Shown piece after piece: positions 1 to 7,285 of a stretch of 64,000 nt of DNA (position 1 is the stretch's first letter; every line of letters begins with the position of its first letter). The DNA is taken from assembly GCF_900102945.1 (NCBI RefSeq), contig NZ_FNGI01000003.1:1-64000 (forward strand), written 5' to 3'. Origin of the DNA: Modicisalibacter muralis (GTDB lineage: Bacteria > Pseudomonadota > Gammaproteobacteria > Pseudomonadales > Halomonadaceae). A program made the translations under genes and the position numbers. Under the pieces are notes generated by a model. It ran no database searches, was not told the origin of the DNA, and saw only the letters and a program-made list of their open reading frames with translations.

Positions 1-300
1 CTGACGCTCCCATCTGCCAATAGCGCGGCGCTCACGGATATCGAACAGGGCCGCAGTCTGACGATGTGACAAGCCATCTCGCCACATCCTCTCAAGTACT
101 GCCAGCTTGAAAGCCGCACTGCGGTGTGTGTATTTCTTGCGCAGCCCCGTCACGCCATGCTGCCGGTAGTTGTCCAACCATTGCCGTACGGTGGACGCAT
201 CCAGGCAGTGCTGACGTGCCACTTCCCTTAAGCTGGTCTCCTCACGTAAACACTGCTGCACCACCCGCAGCTTGAACCACTCGTCGTACCGATTGCTCAT
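1..300 (-). CDS. IS3-family transposase OrfA, N-terminal 100 residues (cut by window edge)
   Basis: Open from ATG at 300 to the window edge with no stop. The product begins MSNRYDEWFKLRVVQQCLRE and carries two helix-turn-helix-like segments (TSLREVARQHCLDASTVRQW near residues 22-41; LSHRQTAALFDIRERRAIGRW near residues 77-97), as in the DNA-binding OrfA of IS150-group elements. OrfA is normally followed by OrfB, expressed by programmed -1 frameshifting; that region lies outside the window. The likely ribosome binding site, GGGGTG 7 bases before the ATG, forms the 3' arm of the terminal hairpin. Confidence 0.8.
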   Translation of the reverse strand, partial: MSNRYDEWFKLRVVQQCLREETSLREVARQHCLDASTVRQWLDNYRQHGVTGLRKKYTHRSAAFKLAVLERMWRDGLSHRQTAALFDIRERRAIGRWERQ

Positions 301-307
301 AGAAACA

Positions 308-342
308 CCCCGAAGGTTGGATTGGGTGTCCAACTTTCGGGG
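308..342 (-). promoter_or_regulatory. Hairpin at IS end covering the transposase ribosome binding site
   Basis: Two 14-base arms (308-321 and 329-342, one mismatch) around a 7-base loop form a hairpin inside the terminal repeat. On the minus strand its 3' arm ends with GGGG, the Shine-Dalgarno of the transposase gene. A transcript entering from outside the element, for example from suhB, would fold this stem and hide the site. The same principle is established for IS10 and IS50; here it is inferred from the sequence. Confidence 0.6.
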
Positions 343-397
343 TGCAGTTCACCATGGGGGCGGTTTTTCTTACAGCTTCAAGCTTCCGGCTCTCAAC

Positions 398-1192
398 TCA
401 CATGTGCGGCTTGAGCACCTGCACCAGCGCCTTGTAGAGACGCGGTCCGGCAGCCATCAGCGGGCCACCTGTGGTCACGTTGGGGCCGCCGTCGGGGCCG
501 CCCATCAAGGCACCGGCCTCCCTGAGCAGCAAGGCGCCGACCAGGCTGTCCTGCTCCTCGAGACCCAACACGAAGACCGCATCGGCGCGCCCGGCAGCCA
601 TTTCGGCGATATCCAGCAATGGGCAGCCACTCGCCGTCAGGGTATCGATCTGCGGGCCAAGCTGTTGAGCGATGTTCATATAGGTCGGCAGATAGCGCGA
701 GCGGAAGTCGCCTTCCGGCAACCCCATGGCGGCACGAATGCCGGTGACGCTGGTCGCCTTGGTCACGCGAATACGCTTGCCGTTATGCTGGGCGCCACGC
801 CCGCGACTGGCCAGGTATTCGTCGTCGTTGAACGGGCAGATCACCACGGCATGTTCGGGGCGGCCCTTGACCAGACAGACCAGCGACAGCGCGAAGCCGT
901 TACCGGCCACGCCCAGGTTGGAATAGCCATGGAAGGGTTCGATCTTCCATAATGTGTCGCGGCCTTCGCCTTCACCGTCACGGTGCGGCGTGTAACGTCC
1001 GACGACGCCATGCTGCGGATAGCCGCGAGCCAGTTGGCGAACGATCAATGTTTCGGCATTGCGGGCGGCATCTTCCAACAAGCCATCGAGATTGCGGTCT
1101 TCGTGTGCGACTTCGATGCGCTCGCGAATACGCACGAATTGCTCGGAAGCGCTACGCGCGGCGCGCAACGCGAATTGGACCATCGGATGCAT
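398..1192 (-). CDS. suhB: SuhB-like inositol monophosphatase-family protein with degenerate active site
   Basis: 264 residues, starting MHPMVQFALRAAR like E. coli SuhB and divergent from trmJ as in E. coli, so orthology is likely. In that family Mg2+ is bound by an EE motif, a DPxDGT motif and a WD motif. Here the EE position reads GRYT (65-68), the central motif is WKIEPFHGYSN (82-92) with D to E and D to H changes, and the WD site is QD in LEEQDSLVG near residue 215. Inositol phosphatase activity is therefore unlikely. E. coli SuhB is also a Nus-factor in rRNA antitermination, a role that does not need catalysis; that is the probable function here. The start ATG has AAGG 7 bases upstream. 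A boxA lies in the leader. Confidence 0.85.
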   Translation of the reverse strand: MHPMVQFALRAARSASEQFVRIRERIEVAHEDRNLDGLLEDAARNAETLIVRQLARGYPQHGVVGRYTPHRDGEGEGRDTLWKIEPFHGYSNLGVAGNGFALSLVCLVKGRPEHAVVICPFNDDEYLASRGRGAQHNGKRIRVTKATSVTGIRAAMGLPEGDFRSRYLPTYMNIAQQLGPQIDTLTASGCPLLDIAEMAAGRADAVFVLGLEEQDSLVGALLLREAGALMGGPDGGPNVTTGGPLMAAGPRLYKALVQVLKPHM

Positions 1193-1217
1193 GATCGGAC
1201 CTTGAGGAGTCGGTAAC

Positions 1218-1257
1218 TGTTAAAGAACGAGGATATGCCTTCGGGTAGAAGATATCC
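1218..1257 (-). promoter_or_regulatory. boxB-like hairpin plus boxA in the suhB leader
   Basis: On the minus strand 1228-1218 reads GTTCTTTAACA, one base different from the rRNA boxA core GCTCTTTAACA. Just upstream (1257-1231) the arms GGATATCTTC and GAAGATATCC can pair with a two-base bulge, giving the hairpin-then-boxA order of rrn leaders. boxA is the RNA site of NusB/NusE with SuhB. It ends 25 bases before the suhB start codon. In E. coli a boxA in the suhB 5' UTR mediates autorepression by the Nus complex; conservation here suggests the same loop. Confidence 0.7.
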
Positions 1258-1366
1258 GGCGCGAATCCTAGCAGATTCCACTCACAACCGCCATTGAAGC
1301 TCGCGCGGAGCCAGCATGCTAGAATCCGCGCCCTACTACTTTCGCAACCCGGCAGGCCCAGGCCCT

Positions 1367-2137
1367 ATGCTCGAGCGCATTCGCATCGTCCTCATCGGCA
1401 CCAGTCACCCCGGCAACATCGGCGGCGTTGCCCGCGCGATGAAGAATATGGGCCTGCGCGATCTGGCGCTGGTGACGCCACGCTGCGAGGCACGTTCCAG
1501 CGAGGCCATTTCGCGAGCCTCGGGCGCGGACGAGCTGGTCGCCGCGGCACGCATTCACGAAACGCTCGACGCGGCGGTAAGCGATGCCACCCTGGTGGTC
1601 GGCGCCAGCGCCCGCTCGCGCACGCTGCCGTGGCCGATGATTACCCCGCGTCAGCTCGGCGAGACGCTGGCCGCCGAGTTGGCGCCCGACGACGCCCGCC
1701 TGGCGCTGGTGTTTGGTCGCGAAGACACCGGGCTAACCAACGCCGAACTGCAACGCTGCCATCGCCATGTGCATATTCCCACCGCCGCCGATTTCAGCTC
1801 GTTGAACCTGGCCGCGGCGGTCCAGGTGCTCGCCTACGAATGTCGCCAAGCCTGGCTGGCTACCCAGGAAAGCACGCAGGAGCCCCCCGGCGACGACAGT
1901 CCCTTCGGCACCGCCTGGGACAACCCGCTGGCCAGCCACGCCGATCTCGAGCGTTTCTTCGAGCACCTCGAGCGCAGCCTGATCGCCATCGATTTTCACG
2001 ACCCGGATAACCCGCGCCAACTGATGGCGCGCCTGCGCCGCTTGTATCTGCGCGCGCGGCCCGACCAGATGGAGATCAATATCCTGCGCGGCATTCTCAG
2101 CGCCGTGGAAAAGCGCGCACGAAGCGGCCGAGGCTGA
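1367..2137 (+). CDS. trmJ: tRNA (cytidine/uridine-32-2'-O)-methyltransferase TrmJ
   Basis: 256-residue SPOUT methyltransferase that 2'-O-methylates position 32 of the tRNA anticodon loop. Visible family motifs are IRIVLIGTSHPGNIGGVARAMK at the N-terminus (cofactor/RNA region), ASARSRTLPWP, LVFGREDTGLTN, and SSLNLAAAVQVLAYE forming the knot. The C-terminal ARPDQMEINILRGILSAVE matches E. coli TrmJ. I start at ATG 1367 (MLERIRIV) because E. coli TrmJ begins at the same place; an in-frame ATG at 1316 would add 17 residues without homology and lies upstream of a possible -10 (TAGAAT, 1320-1325). Divergent from suhB and first of trmJ-cysE-isc. Confidence 0.92.
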   Translation: MLERIRIVLIGTSHPGNIGGVARAMKNMGLRDLALVTPRCEARSSEAISRASGADELVAAARIHETLDAAVSDATLVVGASARSRTLPWPMITPRQLGETLAAELAPDDARLALVFGREDTGLTNAELQRCHRHVHIPTAADFSSLNLAAAVQVLAYECRQAWLATQESTQEPPGDDSPFGTAWDNPLASHADLERFFEHLERSLIAIDFHDPDNPRQLMARLRRLYLRARPDQMEINILRGILSAVEKRARSGRG

Positions 2138-2152
2138 TCCCCGCGCCACATC

Positions 2153-2181
2153 TTGCAGGGTCGTGACACTGCCCCAATAAT
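2153..2181 (+). promoter_or_regulatory. Putative sigma-70 promoter of cysE
   Basis: TTGCAG (2153-2158) and AATAAT (2176-2181) are separated by 17 bases, 63 bases before the cysE start. A short CCCC/GGGG inverted repeat overlaps the -10. Sequence match only. Confidence 0.45.
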
Positions 2182-2243
2182 GGGGTGTCTACGAATCGTC
2201 GTCGCCTTCGTCTTTCGACCGGGCCCGCCATAAGGATCGCTGT

Positions 2244-3164
2244 ATGTTCAGTCGCCTGCGTGAAGACATTGACAGTGTGTTCGACCGCGATCCCGCGGCG
2301 CGCAACTTCCTCGAAGTGCTGACCAACTACCCAGGCCTGCACGCCTTGCTGGCGCATCGCCTGAGCCATTGGCTGTGGCGGCACAACCTGAAATGGCTGG
2401 CGCGTAGCGTCTCTAACCTGTTCCGCTGGCTGACCGGCATCGAGATTCACCCCGGCGCACGCATCGGCCGGCGCTTCTTCATCGACCATGGCATGGGCGT
2501 GGTGATCGGCGAGACCGCCGAAGTCGGCGACGACGTCACGCTCTATCAGGGCGTCACGCTGGGCGGTACCAGTTGGAACAAGGGCAAGCGCCACCCCACG
2601 CTAGAAGACGGCGTGATCGTCGGCGCCGGCGCCAAGATCCTCGGCCCGTTCGTGGTCGGGACCGGCGCCAAGATCGGTTCCAACGCGGTGATCACCAAGG
2701 AGGTGCCGGCCGGCGCCACGGTGGTCGGCATTCCCGGCAAGATCGTCAAGCGCGCCGATCCCCACGTCGAGGAACCGCCAATCTTCGACCCCGAGCGCCG
2801 CGAGGCCATGCGCCAGAAATTCGGCTTCGACGCCTACGGGGTCAGCCAGGACATGCCCGACCCGGTGGCGCGCTCGATGCAGGCGATGCTCGATCACATG
2901 CATGCCGTCGACCAGCGTATCGAGTCGATGTGCAATACCCTGTGCAAGCTCGACGCCGGCTACCGCAACGGCCAATTGCCCGAGTTGCGCGACGAGGATT
3001 TCGCCGAGATGCTCGCCGATGCCGAAAGCTGCTGCTCGAGCAGCGATACGCCGCCCGCGCCGCCGGAGCCAGAACCAGAGCCAAAGCCACCGAAGTCATC
3101 GGCGAAGCACGACGAAGCCGATGAACCGATAACGCCACGCAAGCGTTCGAACGAGCGGCGCTGA
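2244..3164 (+). CDS. cysE: Serine O-acetyltransferase
   Basis: Acetylates L-serine with acetyl-CoA, the committed step of cysteine synthesis, in the cytoplasm. The N-terminal helical part is short (class lacking the first ~75 residues of E. coli CysE). It is followed by a left-handed beta-helix of hexapeptide repeats, roughly residues 68-170: [20 protein letters not shown] with the catalytic His, then [22 protein letters not shown] and [24 protein letters not shown]. The C-terminus (from about residue 245) has a CC pair and then an acidic/proline-rich tail ([14 protein letters not shown]) ending in basic residues. Placement before iscR couples cysteine supply to Fe-S assembly. SD AAGGA is 8 bases upstream. 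Confidence 0.93.
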   Translation: MFSRLREDIDSVFDRDPAARNFLEVLTNYPGLHALLAHRLSHWLWRHNLKWLARSVSNLFRWLTGIEIHPGARIGRRFFIDHGMGVVIGETAEVGDDVTLYQGVTLGGTSWNKGKRHPTLEDGVIVGAGAKILGPFVVGTGAKIGSNAVITKEVPAGATVVGIPGKIVKRADPHVEEPPIFDPERREAMRQKFGFDAYGVSQDMPDPVARSMQAMLDHMHAVDQRIESMCNTLCKLDAGYRNGQLPELRDEDFAEMLADAESCCSSSDTPPAPPEPEPEPKPPKSSAKHDEADEPITPRKRSNERR

Positions 3165-3181
3165 GTCGGCTGTCGGAATTG

Positions 3182-3210
3182 TTGACCGTTCTACTAGGTT
3201 TTCCCATAAT
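3182..3210 (+). promoter_or_regulatory. iscR promoter with possible IscR site
   Basis: TTGACC (3182-3187), 17-base spacer, CATAAT (3205-3210): a good sigma-70 promoter 84 bases before iscR. The segment TTGACCGTTCTACTAGG starting at 3182 matches the left half of the type 1 IscR consensus (YYGACTRWWWYAGTCRR) well and the right half poorly. Autorepression by holo-IscR is known in E. coli; here it is inferred. Confidence 0.6.
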
Positions 3211-3293
3211 GGCCGTCTAGCTTCGCTAGGGCTGACGCCGCCTTGGCGCTTTCTTCCGGCCATCCGACCGACGCTTATGCGCTTGATACCCTT

Positions 3294-3764
3294 ATGCGCC
3301 TGACCACCAAAGGACGTTACGCCGTTACCGCGATGCTCGACCTGGCCCTGCATGCCGACCAACGGCCGGTCAGCCTGGCCGATATCTCGCGGCGCCAGGC
3401 AATCTCGCTGTCCTATCTCGAGCAGCTTTTCGCACGGCTGCGTCGCGCCCAACTGGTCAAAAGCGTGCGCGGCCCGGGCGGCGGTTACTTGCTGGCGGTA
3501 CCAGCACCGCAGGTTTCGGTGGCCAGGGTCATCGATGCCGTCGATGAGTCGGTGGATGCCACGCGCTGCCAGGGCTTGTCGGATTGTCAGAAGGGCGATA
3601 TCTGCCTCACCCACCATCTGTGGTGTGAGCTATCCCACGAGATCCACGGCTTTCTCAATGGCATCACCCTGAACGACCTGGTCAAGCGCAATGACGTGCG
3701 CAGCATCGCCGCCCGCCAGCGCCTGCGTACCGACGATGACACCATTGCCATCGACACGCCCTAG
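3294..3764 (+). CDS. iscR: Rrf2-family [2Fe-2S] transcriptional regulator IscR
   Basis: 156 residues, starting [20 protein letters not shown] exactly like E. coli IscR; an in-frame upstream ATG (3243) adds only unrelated residues. The winged helix-turn-helix occupies residues 1-80 ([34 protein letters not shown]). The cluster ligands are present in [20 protein letters not shown] (three Cys plus His). It senses Fe-S status and controls the isc genes. iscS follows 43 bases downstream. Confidence 0.95.
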   Translation: MRLTTKGRYAVTAMLDLALHADQRPVSLADISRRQAISLSYLEQLFARLRRAQLVKSVRGPGGGYLLAVPAPQVSVARVIDAVDESVDATRCQGLSDCQKGDICLTHHLWCELSHEIHGFLNGITLNDLVKRNDVRSIAARQRLRTDDDTIAIDTP

Positions 3765-3807
3765 CGGGCACACACCCGATGACTTGCAGGATGTTGCCAA
3801 CAGCGCC

Positions 3808-4956
3808 ATGAACGCACCCATTTATCTCGACTATGCCGCGACCACCCCGGTCGACCCTCGTGTCGCCGAGGCCATGAGCCGCCACCTGACCCTGGATGGG
3901 ATCTTCGCCAACCCGGCGTCGCGCAGCCATATGCCCGGCTGGCAGGCCGAACAGGCGGTCGAGGGCGCACGCCGCCAGGTCGCCGACATCATCGGCGCCG
4001 ACCCGCGCGAGATCGTCTGGACATCCGGCGCCACCGAAGCCGACAACCTGGCGCTGATCGGCTTCATGCGCGCCAATCGCGCGCGTGGCCGCCATCTGGT
4101 GACTTCGACCATCGAGCACAAGGCGGTGGTGGATACCGCCAGCGCCCTGGAGGCCGAAGGCTTCGAGGTGACCTGGCTGACGCCCGGCAGCGATGGGCGC
4201 ATCAGCCCTTCGCGGCTGGCCGAGGCGATGCGCGAGGATACCGTGCTGGTGTCGCTGATGGCGGTCAACAACGAACTGGGCGCGATCAATGACCTGGCCG
4301 CGCTGTCCGCGGTGGTGCATGCGCGCGGCGCGGCGTTTCATGTCGATGCCGCTCAGGGCGTGGGGCGCATTCCCCTGAATGTCGACGACCTGGGTATCGA
4401 CCTGATGTCGCTGTCGGGGCATAAGGTCTACGGCCCCAAGGGCGTGGGCGCGCTGTACGTCAGACGCAGCCCCGACATTCGCATCGAGGCGCTGATTCAC
4501 GGCGGCGGCCATGAACGCGGCATGCGCTCGGGCACCCTGCCGACCCATCAGATCGTCGGCATGGGCGAGGCCTGCGCCCTGGCCGCGACCGAAGCCGCGG
4601 CCGACCAGGCACGTGCCAGCGCGCTTGCCGGGCGTTTTCTCGACGGCCTCGATGACATCGAAGGCATTCACCGCAATACCGACGTCGCGGTGGCGGTACC
4701 CAATATCATCAATCTCGCCTTCGACGGCGTCGATGGCGAATCGCTACTCATGGCGCTACGCAATATCGCGGTTTCCACCGGTTCGGCATGCAACTCGGCG
4801 AGCGTCGAGCCATCCTATGTACTAAGAGGCATCGGCGTGCCGCGATCGCGCGCGCTGACGGCGCTACGCTTCAGCCTCGGGCGCTTCACGTCCGAGGCCG
4901 ACATCGACACCGCCGTCGCCGAGATACGTCACGCCGTCACGGCACTTCGCCGCTAG
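3808..4956 (+). CDS. iscS: Cysteine desulfurase IscS (short C-terminus)
   Basis: 382-residue PLP enzyme converting cysteine to alanine and a persulfide for Fe-S clusters and tRNA thiolation. It starts MNAPIYLDYAATTPVDPRV. Visible are ATEADNLAL, STIEHKAVVDT, the PLP lysine in SGHKVYGPKGVGAL, and the persulfide cysteine in GSACNSASVEPSYVLRGIGV. It stops at ...EIRHAVTALRR, so the roughly 20-residue tail of E. coli IscS (404 residues) is missing; that tail contacts IscU. No iscU follows. An in-frame upstream start (3691) falls inside iscR and is rejected. Confidence 0.93.
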   Translation: MNAPIYLDYAATTPVDPRVAEAMSRHLTLDGIFANPASRSHMPGWQAEQAVEGARRQVADIIGADPREIVWTSGATEADNLALIGFMRANRARGRHLVTSTIEHKAVVDTASALEAEGFEVTWLTPGSDGRISPSRLAEAMREDTVLVSLMAVNNELGAINDLAALSAVVHARGAAFHVDAAQGVGRIPLNVDDLGIDLMSLSGHKVYGPKGVGALYVRRSPDIRIEALIHGGGHERGMRSGTLPTHQIVGMGEACALAATEAAADQARASALAGRFLDGLDDIEGIHRNTDVAVAVPNIINLAFDGVDGESLLMALRNIAVSTGSACNSASVEPSYVLRGIGVPRSRALTALRFSLGRFTSEADIDTAVAEIRHAVTALRR

Positions 4957-4989
4957 TCGGCAAGTCCGCATTCATTCAGGAGGTTAATC

Positions 4990-5316
4990 ATGGCGCATGT
5001 TTCGATCACTCCCGCCGCCGCCCAGCAGATTCGTCAGGTGCTCGACGAACGTGGGCATGGCCTCGGCCTGCGCGTCACCGTCAAGCCCAGCGGCTGCTCG
5101 GGCTACAGCTACGTCCTTGACTTCGCCGATCAGGCGGCCAACGACGATGTGCCCTTCGAGGAGCACGGCGCCAAGGTCTTCGTCGCCCCTCAGGCGCTGG
5201 ACATGCTCGACGGCAGCGAGGTGGATTATGTCTCGGAGGGCCTCAACCGCTTCTTCCGCTTCAACAACCCCAACGTCAAGGATCAATGCGGTTGCGGCGA
5301 AAGCTTCAGCGTGTGA
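4990..5316 (+). CDS. iscA: A-type Fe-S carrier protein IscA
   Basis: 108 residues with the three conserved cysteines of A-type carriers: GCSGYSYVLDF (about residue 36) and the C-terminal CGCGESF. YVSEGLNRFFRFNNPNVKDQ is closer to IscA than to ErpA or SufA. It delivers Fe-S clusters or iron to target proteins. The start has a strong AGGAGG 6 bases upstream, and it follows iscS by 33 bases. It occupies the position where E. coli has iscU then iscA; iscU, hscB, hscA and fdx are not in the window. Confidence 0.92.
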   Translation: MAHVSITPAAAQQIRQVLDERGHGLGLRVTVKPSGCSGYSYVLDFADQAANDDVPFEEHGAKVFVAPQALDMLDGSEVDYVSEGLNRFFRFNNPNVKDQCGCGESFSV

Positions 5317-5366
5317 TCGACACCTCGGCACGCCCCACGATGGGTGCGTTACACGTGTCAAGGCGC

Positions 5367-5469
5367 TATAATGGCGCGATTTTCGGCGTTGGCCGCGCAC
5401 TCGCCCTCAGGCTCGCGACCGGTCGCATCGCCGAGTGAATTTTCTGCGCGCCGCCTCTGCGGCGCGCAG
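5367..5469 (+). promoter_or_regulatory. ndk leader: -10 element and perfect stem-loop
   Basis: TATAAT at 5367-5372 is a consensus -10 with a weak -35 region. Downstream, CTGCGCGCCGC (5444-5454), CTCT and GCGGCGCGCAG (5459-5469) form a perfect 11-bp stem ending 38 bases before the ndk ATG. There is no U-run after it, so it is more likely a leader structure than a terminator, or it could be a weak terminator of iscA. Confidence 0.5.
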
Positions 5470-5507
5470 CCGTATTAACCACTATGACCCGTTACGGAGA
5501 ACGCCGC

Positions 5508-5933
5508 ATGGCTAGCCAGCGCACCCTGTCCATCGTCAAGCCCGATGCCGTCGCCAAGAACGCGATCGGCGAGATCATCAGCCGCTTCGAAAAGGCCGGC
5601 CTCAAGGTCGTCGCCGCCAAGATGCTGCACCTCTCCAAGGAGCAGGCTGAAGGCTTCTACGCCGAGCACAAGGACCGCGGCTTCTTCGGCGATCTGGTCG
5701 GCTTCATGACCTCCGGTCCGGTGCTGGTCCAGGTGCTCGAAGGTGACGACGCCATCGTCAAGAACCGCGACCTGATGGGCGCCACCAACCCCCAAGAAGC
5801 CGCGCCGGGCACCATTCGCGCCGATTTCGCCCAGTCCATCGACGCTAACGCCGTACATGGCTCCGACTCGCCGGAATCCGCCGAGCGTGAAATCGCTTAC
5901 TTTTTCGGCAGTGATGAGATCTGCCCGCGCTGA
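5508..5933 (+). CDS. ndk: Nucleoside diphosphate kinase
   Basis: 141 residues, usual family length (E. coli 143). It transfers phosphate from ATP to NDPs through a phosphohistidine. [18 protein letters not shown] is the family N-terminus; the catalytic His lies in [20 protein letters not shown]. The start is placed at 5508 after GGAGA; an upstream in-frame ATG (5484) is not supported by homology. ndk-rlmN is also adjacent in E. coli. Confidence 0.96.
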   Translation: MASQRTLSIVKPDAVAKNAIGEIISRFEKAGLKVVAAKMLHLSKEQAEGFYAEHKDRGFFGDLVGFMTSGPVLVQVLEGDDAIVKNRDLMGATNPQEAAPGTIRADFAQSIDANAVHGSDSPESAEREIAYFFGSDEICPR

Positions 5934-5942
5934 TCCGACTCC

Positions 5943-5965
5943 GCGGGGGCCAATGCCCCCGCTTT
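5943..5965 (+). terminator. Rho-independent-like terminator after ndk
   Basis: GCGGGGGC (5943-5950), CAAT loop, GCCCCCGC (5955-5962), then TTTCGCT. Perfect 8-bp GC stem with a short T-run; probably partial termination before rlmN. Confidence 0.6.
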
Positions 5966-5993
5966 CGCTCCCCCCACGACGTTCGATACCCTC

Positions 5994-7133
5994 ATGACTT
6001 CAACCACTCGCGCTCCCAACGGTGGCACCCTCACCAATCTGCTCGGACTGTCCCGTGAGCAGATGGAGGCCTTCTTTCTCTCCATCGGCGAGAAGAAGTT
6101 TCGCGCAAGCCAGGTGATGAAGTGGATTCATCATGACGGCTGCGACGACTTCGAGGCCATGACCAATCTGTCCAAGGCGCTGCGCGCACGTCTCGCCGAA
6201 GTTGCCGAGGTGCGTGGTCCCGGCGTGGTCTACGAGGGCACCTCGAGCGATGGCACGCGCAAGTGGGTGCTGGAAGTCGAGGATGGCAGCTACGTCGAAA
6301 CCGTATTGATCCCGGCCGAAAACGGCCATCGCCGCACGCTGTGCGTTTCCTCGCAGGTCGGCTGTTCGCTGGATTGCAGTTTCTGCTCCACCGGCAAGCA
6401 GGGCTTTCAGCGCAACCTCACCGCCGCCGAGATCATCGGCCAGGTGTGGGTGGCCAGCCGCAGTGGCGGGCCGCGCCGCGACACCGCCAACCGCCCGGTG
6501 ACCAACGTGGTGATGATGGGCATGGGCGAGCCGCTGCTCAATTACGACAACGTCGTGCCGGCGATGAAGCTGATGCTCGACGACAACGGCTATGGGCTGT
6601 CCAAGCGTCGCGTCACCCTTTCGACGTCGGGCGTGGTACCGATGATCGACAAGCTCGGCGACGAACTCGACGTGAGCCTCGCCGTCTCGTTGCATGCCGC
6701 CAATGACGAACTGCGCAACGAGCTGGTGCCGCTCAATCGCAAATACAACATTCGCACCCTGCTCGATGCCTGCCAGCGTTACCTCGCCAAGTGCGACGCC
6801 GCGCGCATGATCACCATCGAGTACACGCTGATCAAAGACGTCAACGATCAACGCCAGCATGCCGAGCAGCTCGCCGAATTGCTGCGCGAACTGCCGTGCA
6901 AGATCAACCTGATTCCGTTCAACCCGTTTCTACACTCCGGTTATGAAAAACCGTCGCGCAACCAGACGATGCGTTTCCAGCAGTGGCTGTATGAGCTGGG
7001 CTACACGGCGCCGATCCGCTCCACGCGGGGCGACGACATCGATGCCGCCTGTGGCCAACTGGTCGGCCGAGTCAAGGACCGTACCCGCCGTCATGAGCGT
7101 TATATCCAATCGATTCAATTGGATGCCGACTGA
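5994..7133 (+). CDS. rlmN: 23S rRNA (adenine-2503-C2)/tRNA (adenine-37-C2)-methyltransferase RlmN
   Basis: 379-residue dual-specificity radical SAM methyltransferase. The [4Fe-4S] motif CSLDCSFC lies near residues 123-130 in [28 protein letters not shown] is the SAM-binding GGE-like motif; the C-terminal region has [16 protein letters not shown] with the methyl-carrying Cys. The product improves decoding fidelity. It begins the rlmN-pilW-rodZ-ispG-hisS-yfgM-bamB-der series. Confidence 0.96.
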   Translation: MTSTTRAPNGGTLTNLLGLSREQMEAFFLSIGEKKFRASQVMKWIHHDGCDDFEAMTNLSKALRARLAEVAEVRGPGVVYEGTSSDGTRKWVLEVEDGSYVETVLIPAENGHRRTLCVSSQVGCSLDCSFCSTGKQGFQRNLTAAEIIGQVWVASRSGGPRRDTANRPVTNVVMMGMGEPLLNYDNVVPAMKLMLDDNGYGLSKRRVTLSTSGVVPMIDKLGDELDVSLAVSLHAANDELRNELVPLNRKYNIRTLLDACQRYLAKCDAARMITIEYTLIKDVNDQRQHAEQLAELLRELPCKINLIPFNPFLHSGYEKPSRNQTMRFQQWLYELGYTAPIRSTRGDDIDAACGQLVGRVKDRTRRHERYIQSIQLDAD

Positions 7134-7148
7134 ATGCCAGGCCCGATC

Positions 7149-7207
7149 TTGACTTCAATCGGTCACGGCGCTTTGATGAGTACGCTTTGCATCGTCAGCG
7201 ACGATGC
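7149..7207 (+). promoter_or_regulatory. Possible promoter and hairpin before pilF
   Basis: TTGACT (7149-7154), 17 bases, TTTGAT (7172-7177) is a weak sigma-70 match. GCATCGTC-AGC-GACGATGC (7189-7207) is a perfect 8-bp hairpin with no T-run, in the leader about 80 bases before the lipoprotein start. Confidence 0.35.
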
Positions 7208-7285
7208 GCCGAGTCGCGGGGCGCACAACCGCCCGGACGCCGTCGTCAACGACAGGGACACCGGAATGCCAATCGAGAGGAGTGC

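Larger units (their letters stand above)
1..351 (-). mobile_element. IS3-family (IS150-type) insertion sequence, left end only
   Basis: The terminus is at 351: read on the minus strand it starts TGAACTGCACCCCGAAAGTT, which has the TG terminal dinucleotide and C-rich repeat of IS3-family/IS150-type ends. The first transposase gene begins 51 bases inside and reads off the left edge. The far end, the OrfB (DDE) gene and the target duplication are outside the window, so completeness cannot be judged. The element lies 46 bases past the suhB stop, facing the same way as suhB, so it may have displaced the original suhB terminator. Family assignment rests on the end sequence and the OrfA helix-turn-helix. 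Confidence 0.8.

Noticed and set aside
1316-1366. Upstream start for TrmJ
   Set aside because: The extra residues do not match the family and overlap a possible -10 element.
3243-3293. N-terminal extension of IscR from the upstream ATG
   Set aside because: The 17 extra residues are absent from IscR homologues, whose N-terminus matches [11 protein letters not shown] at 3294.
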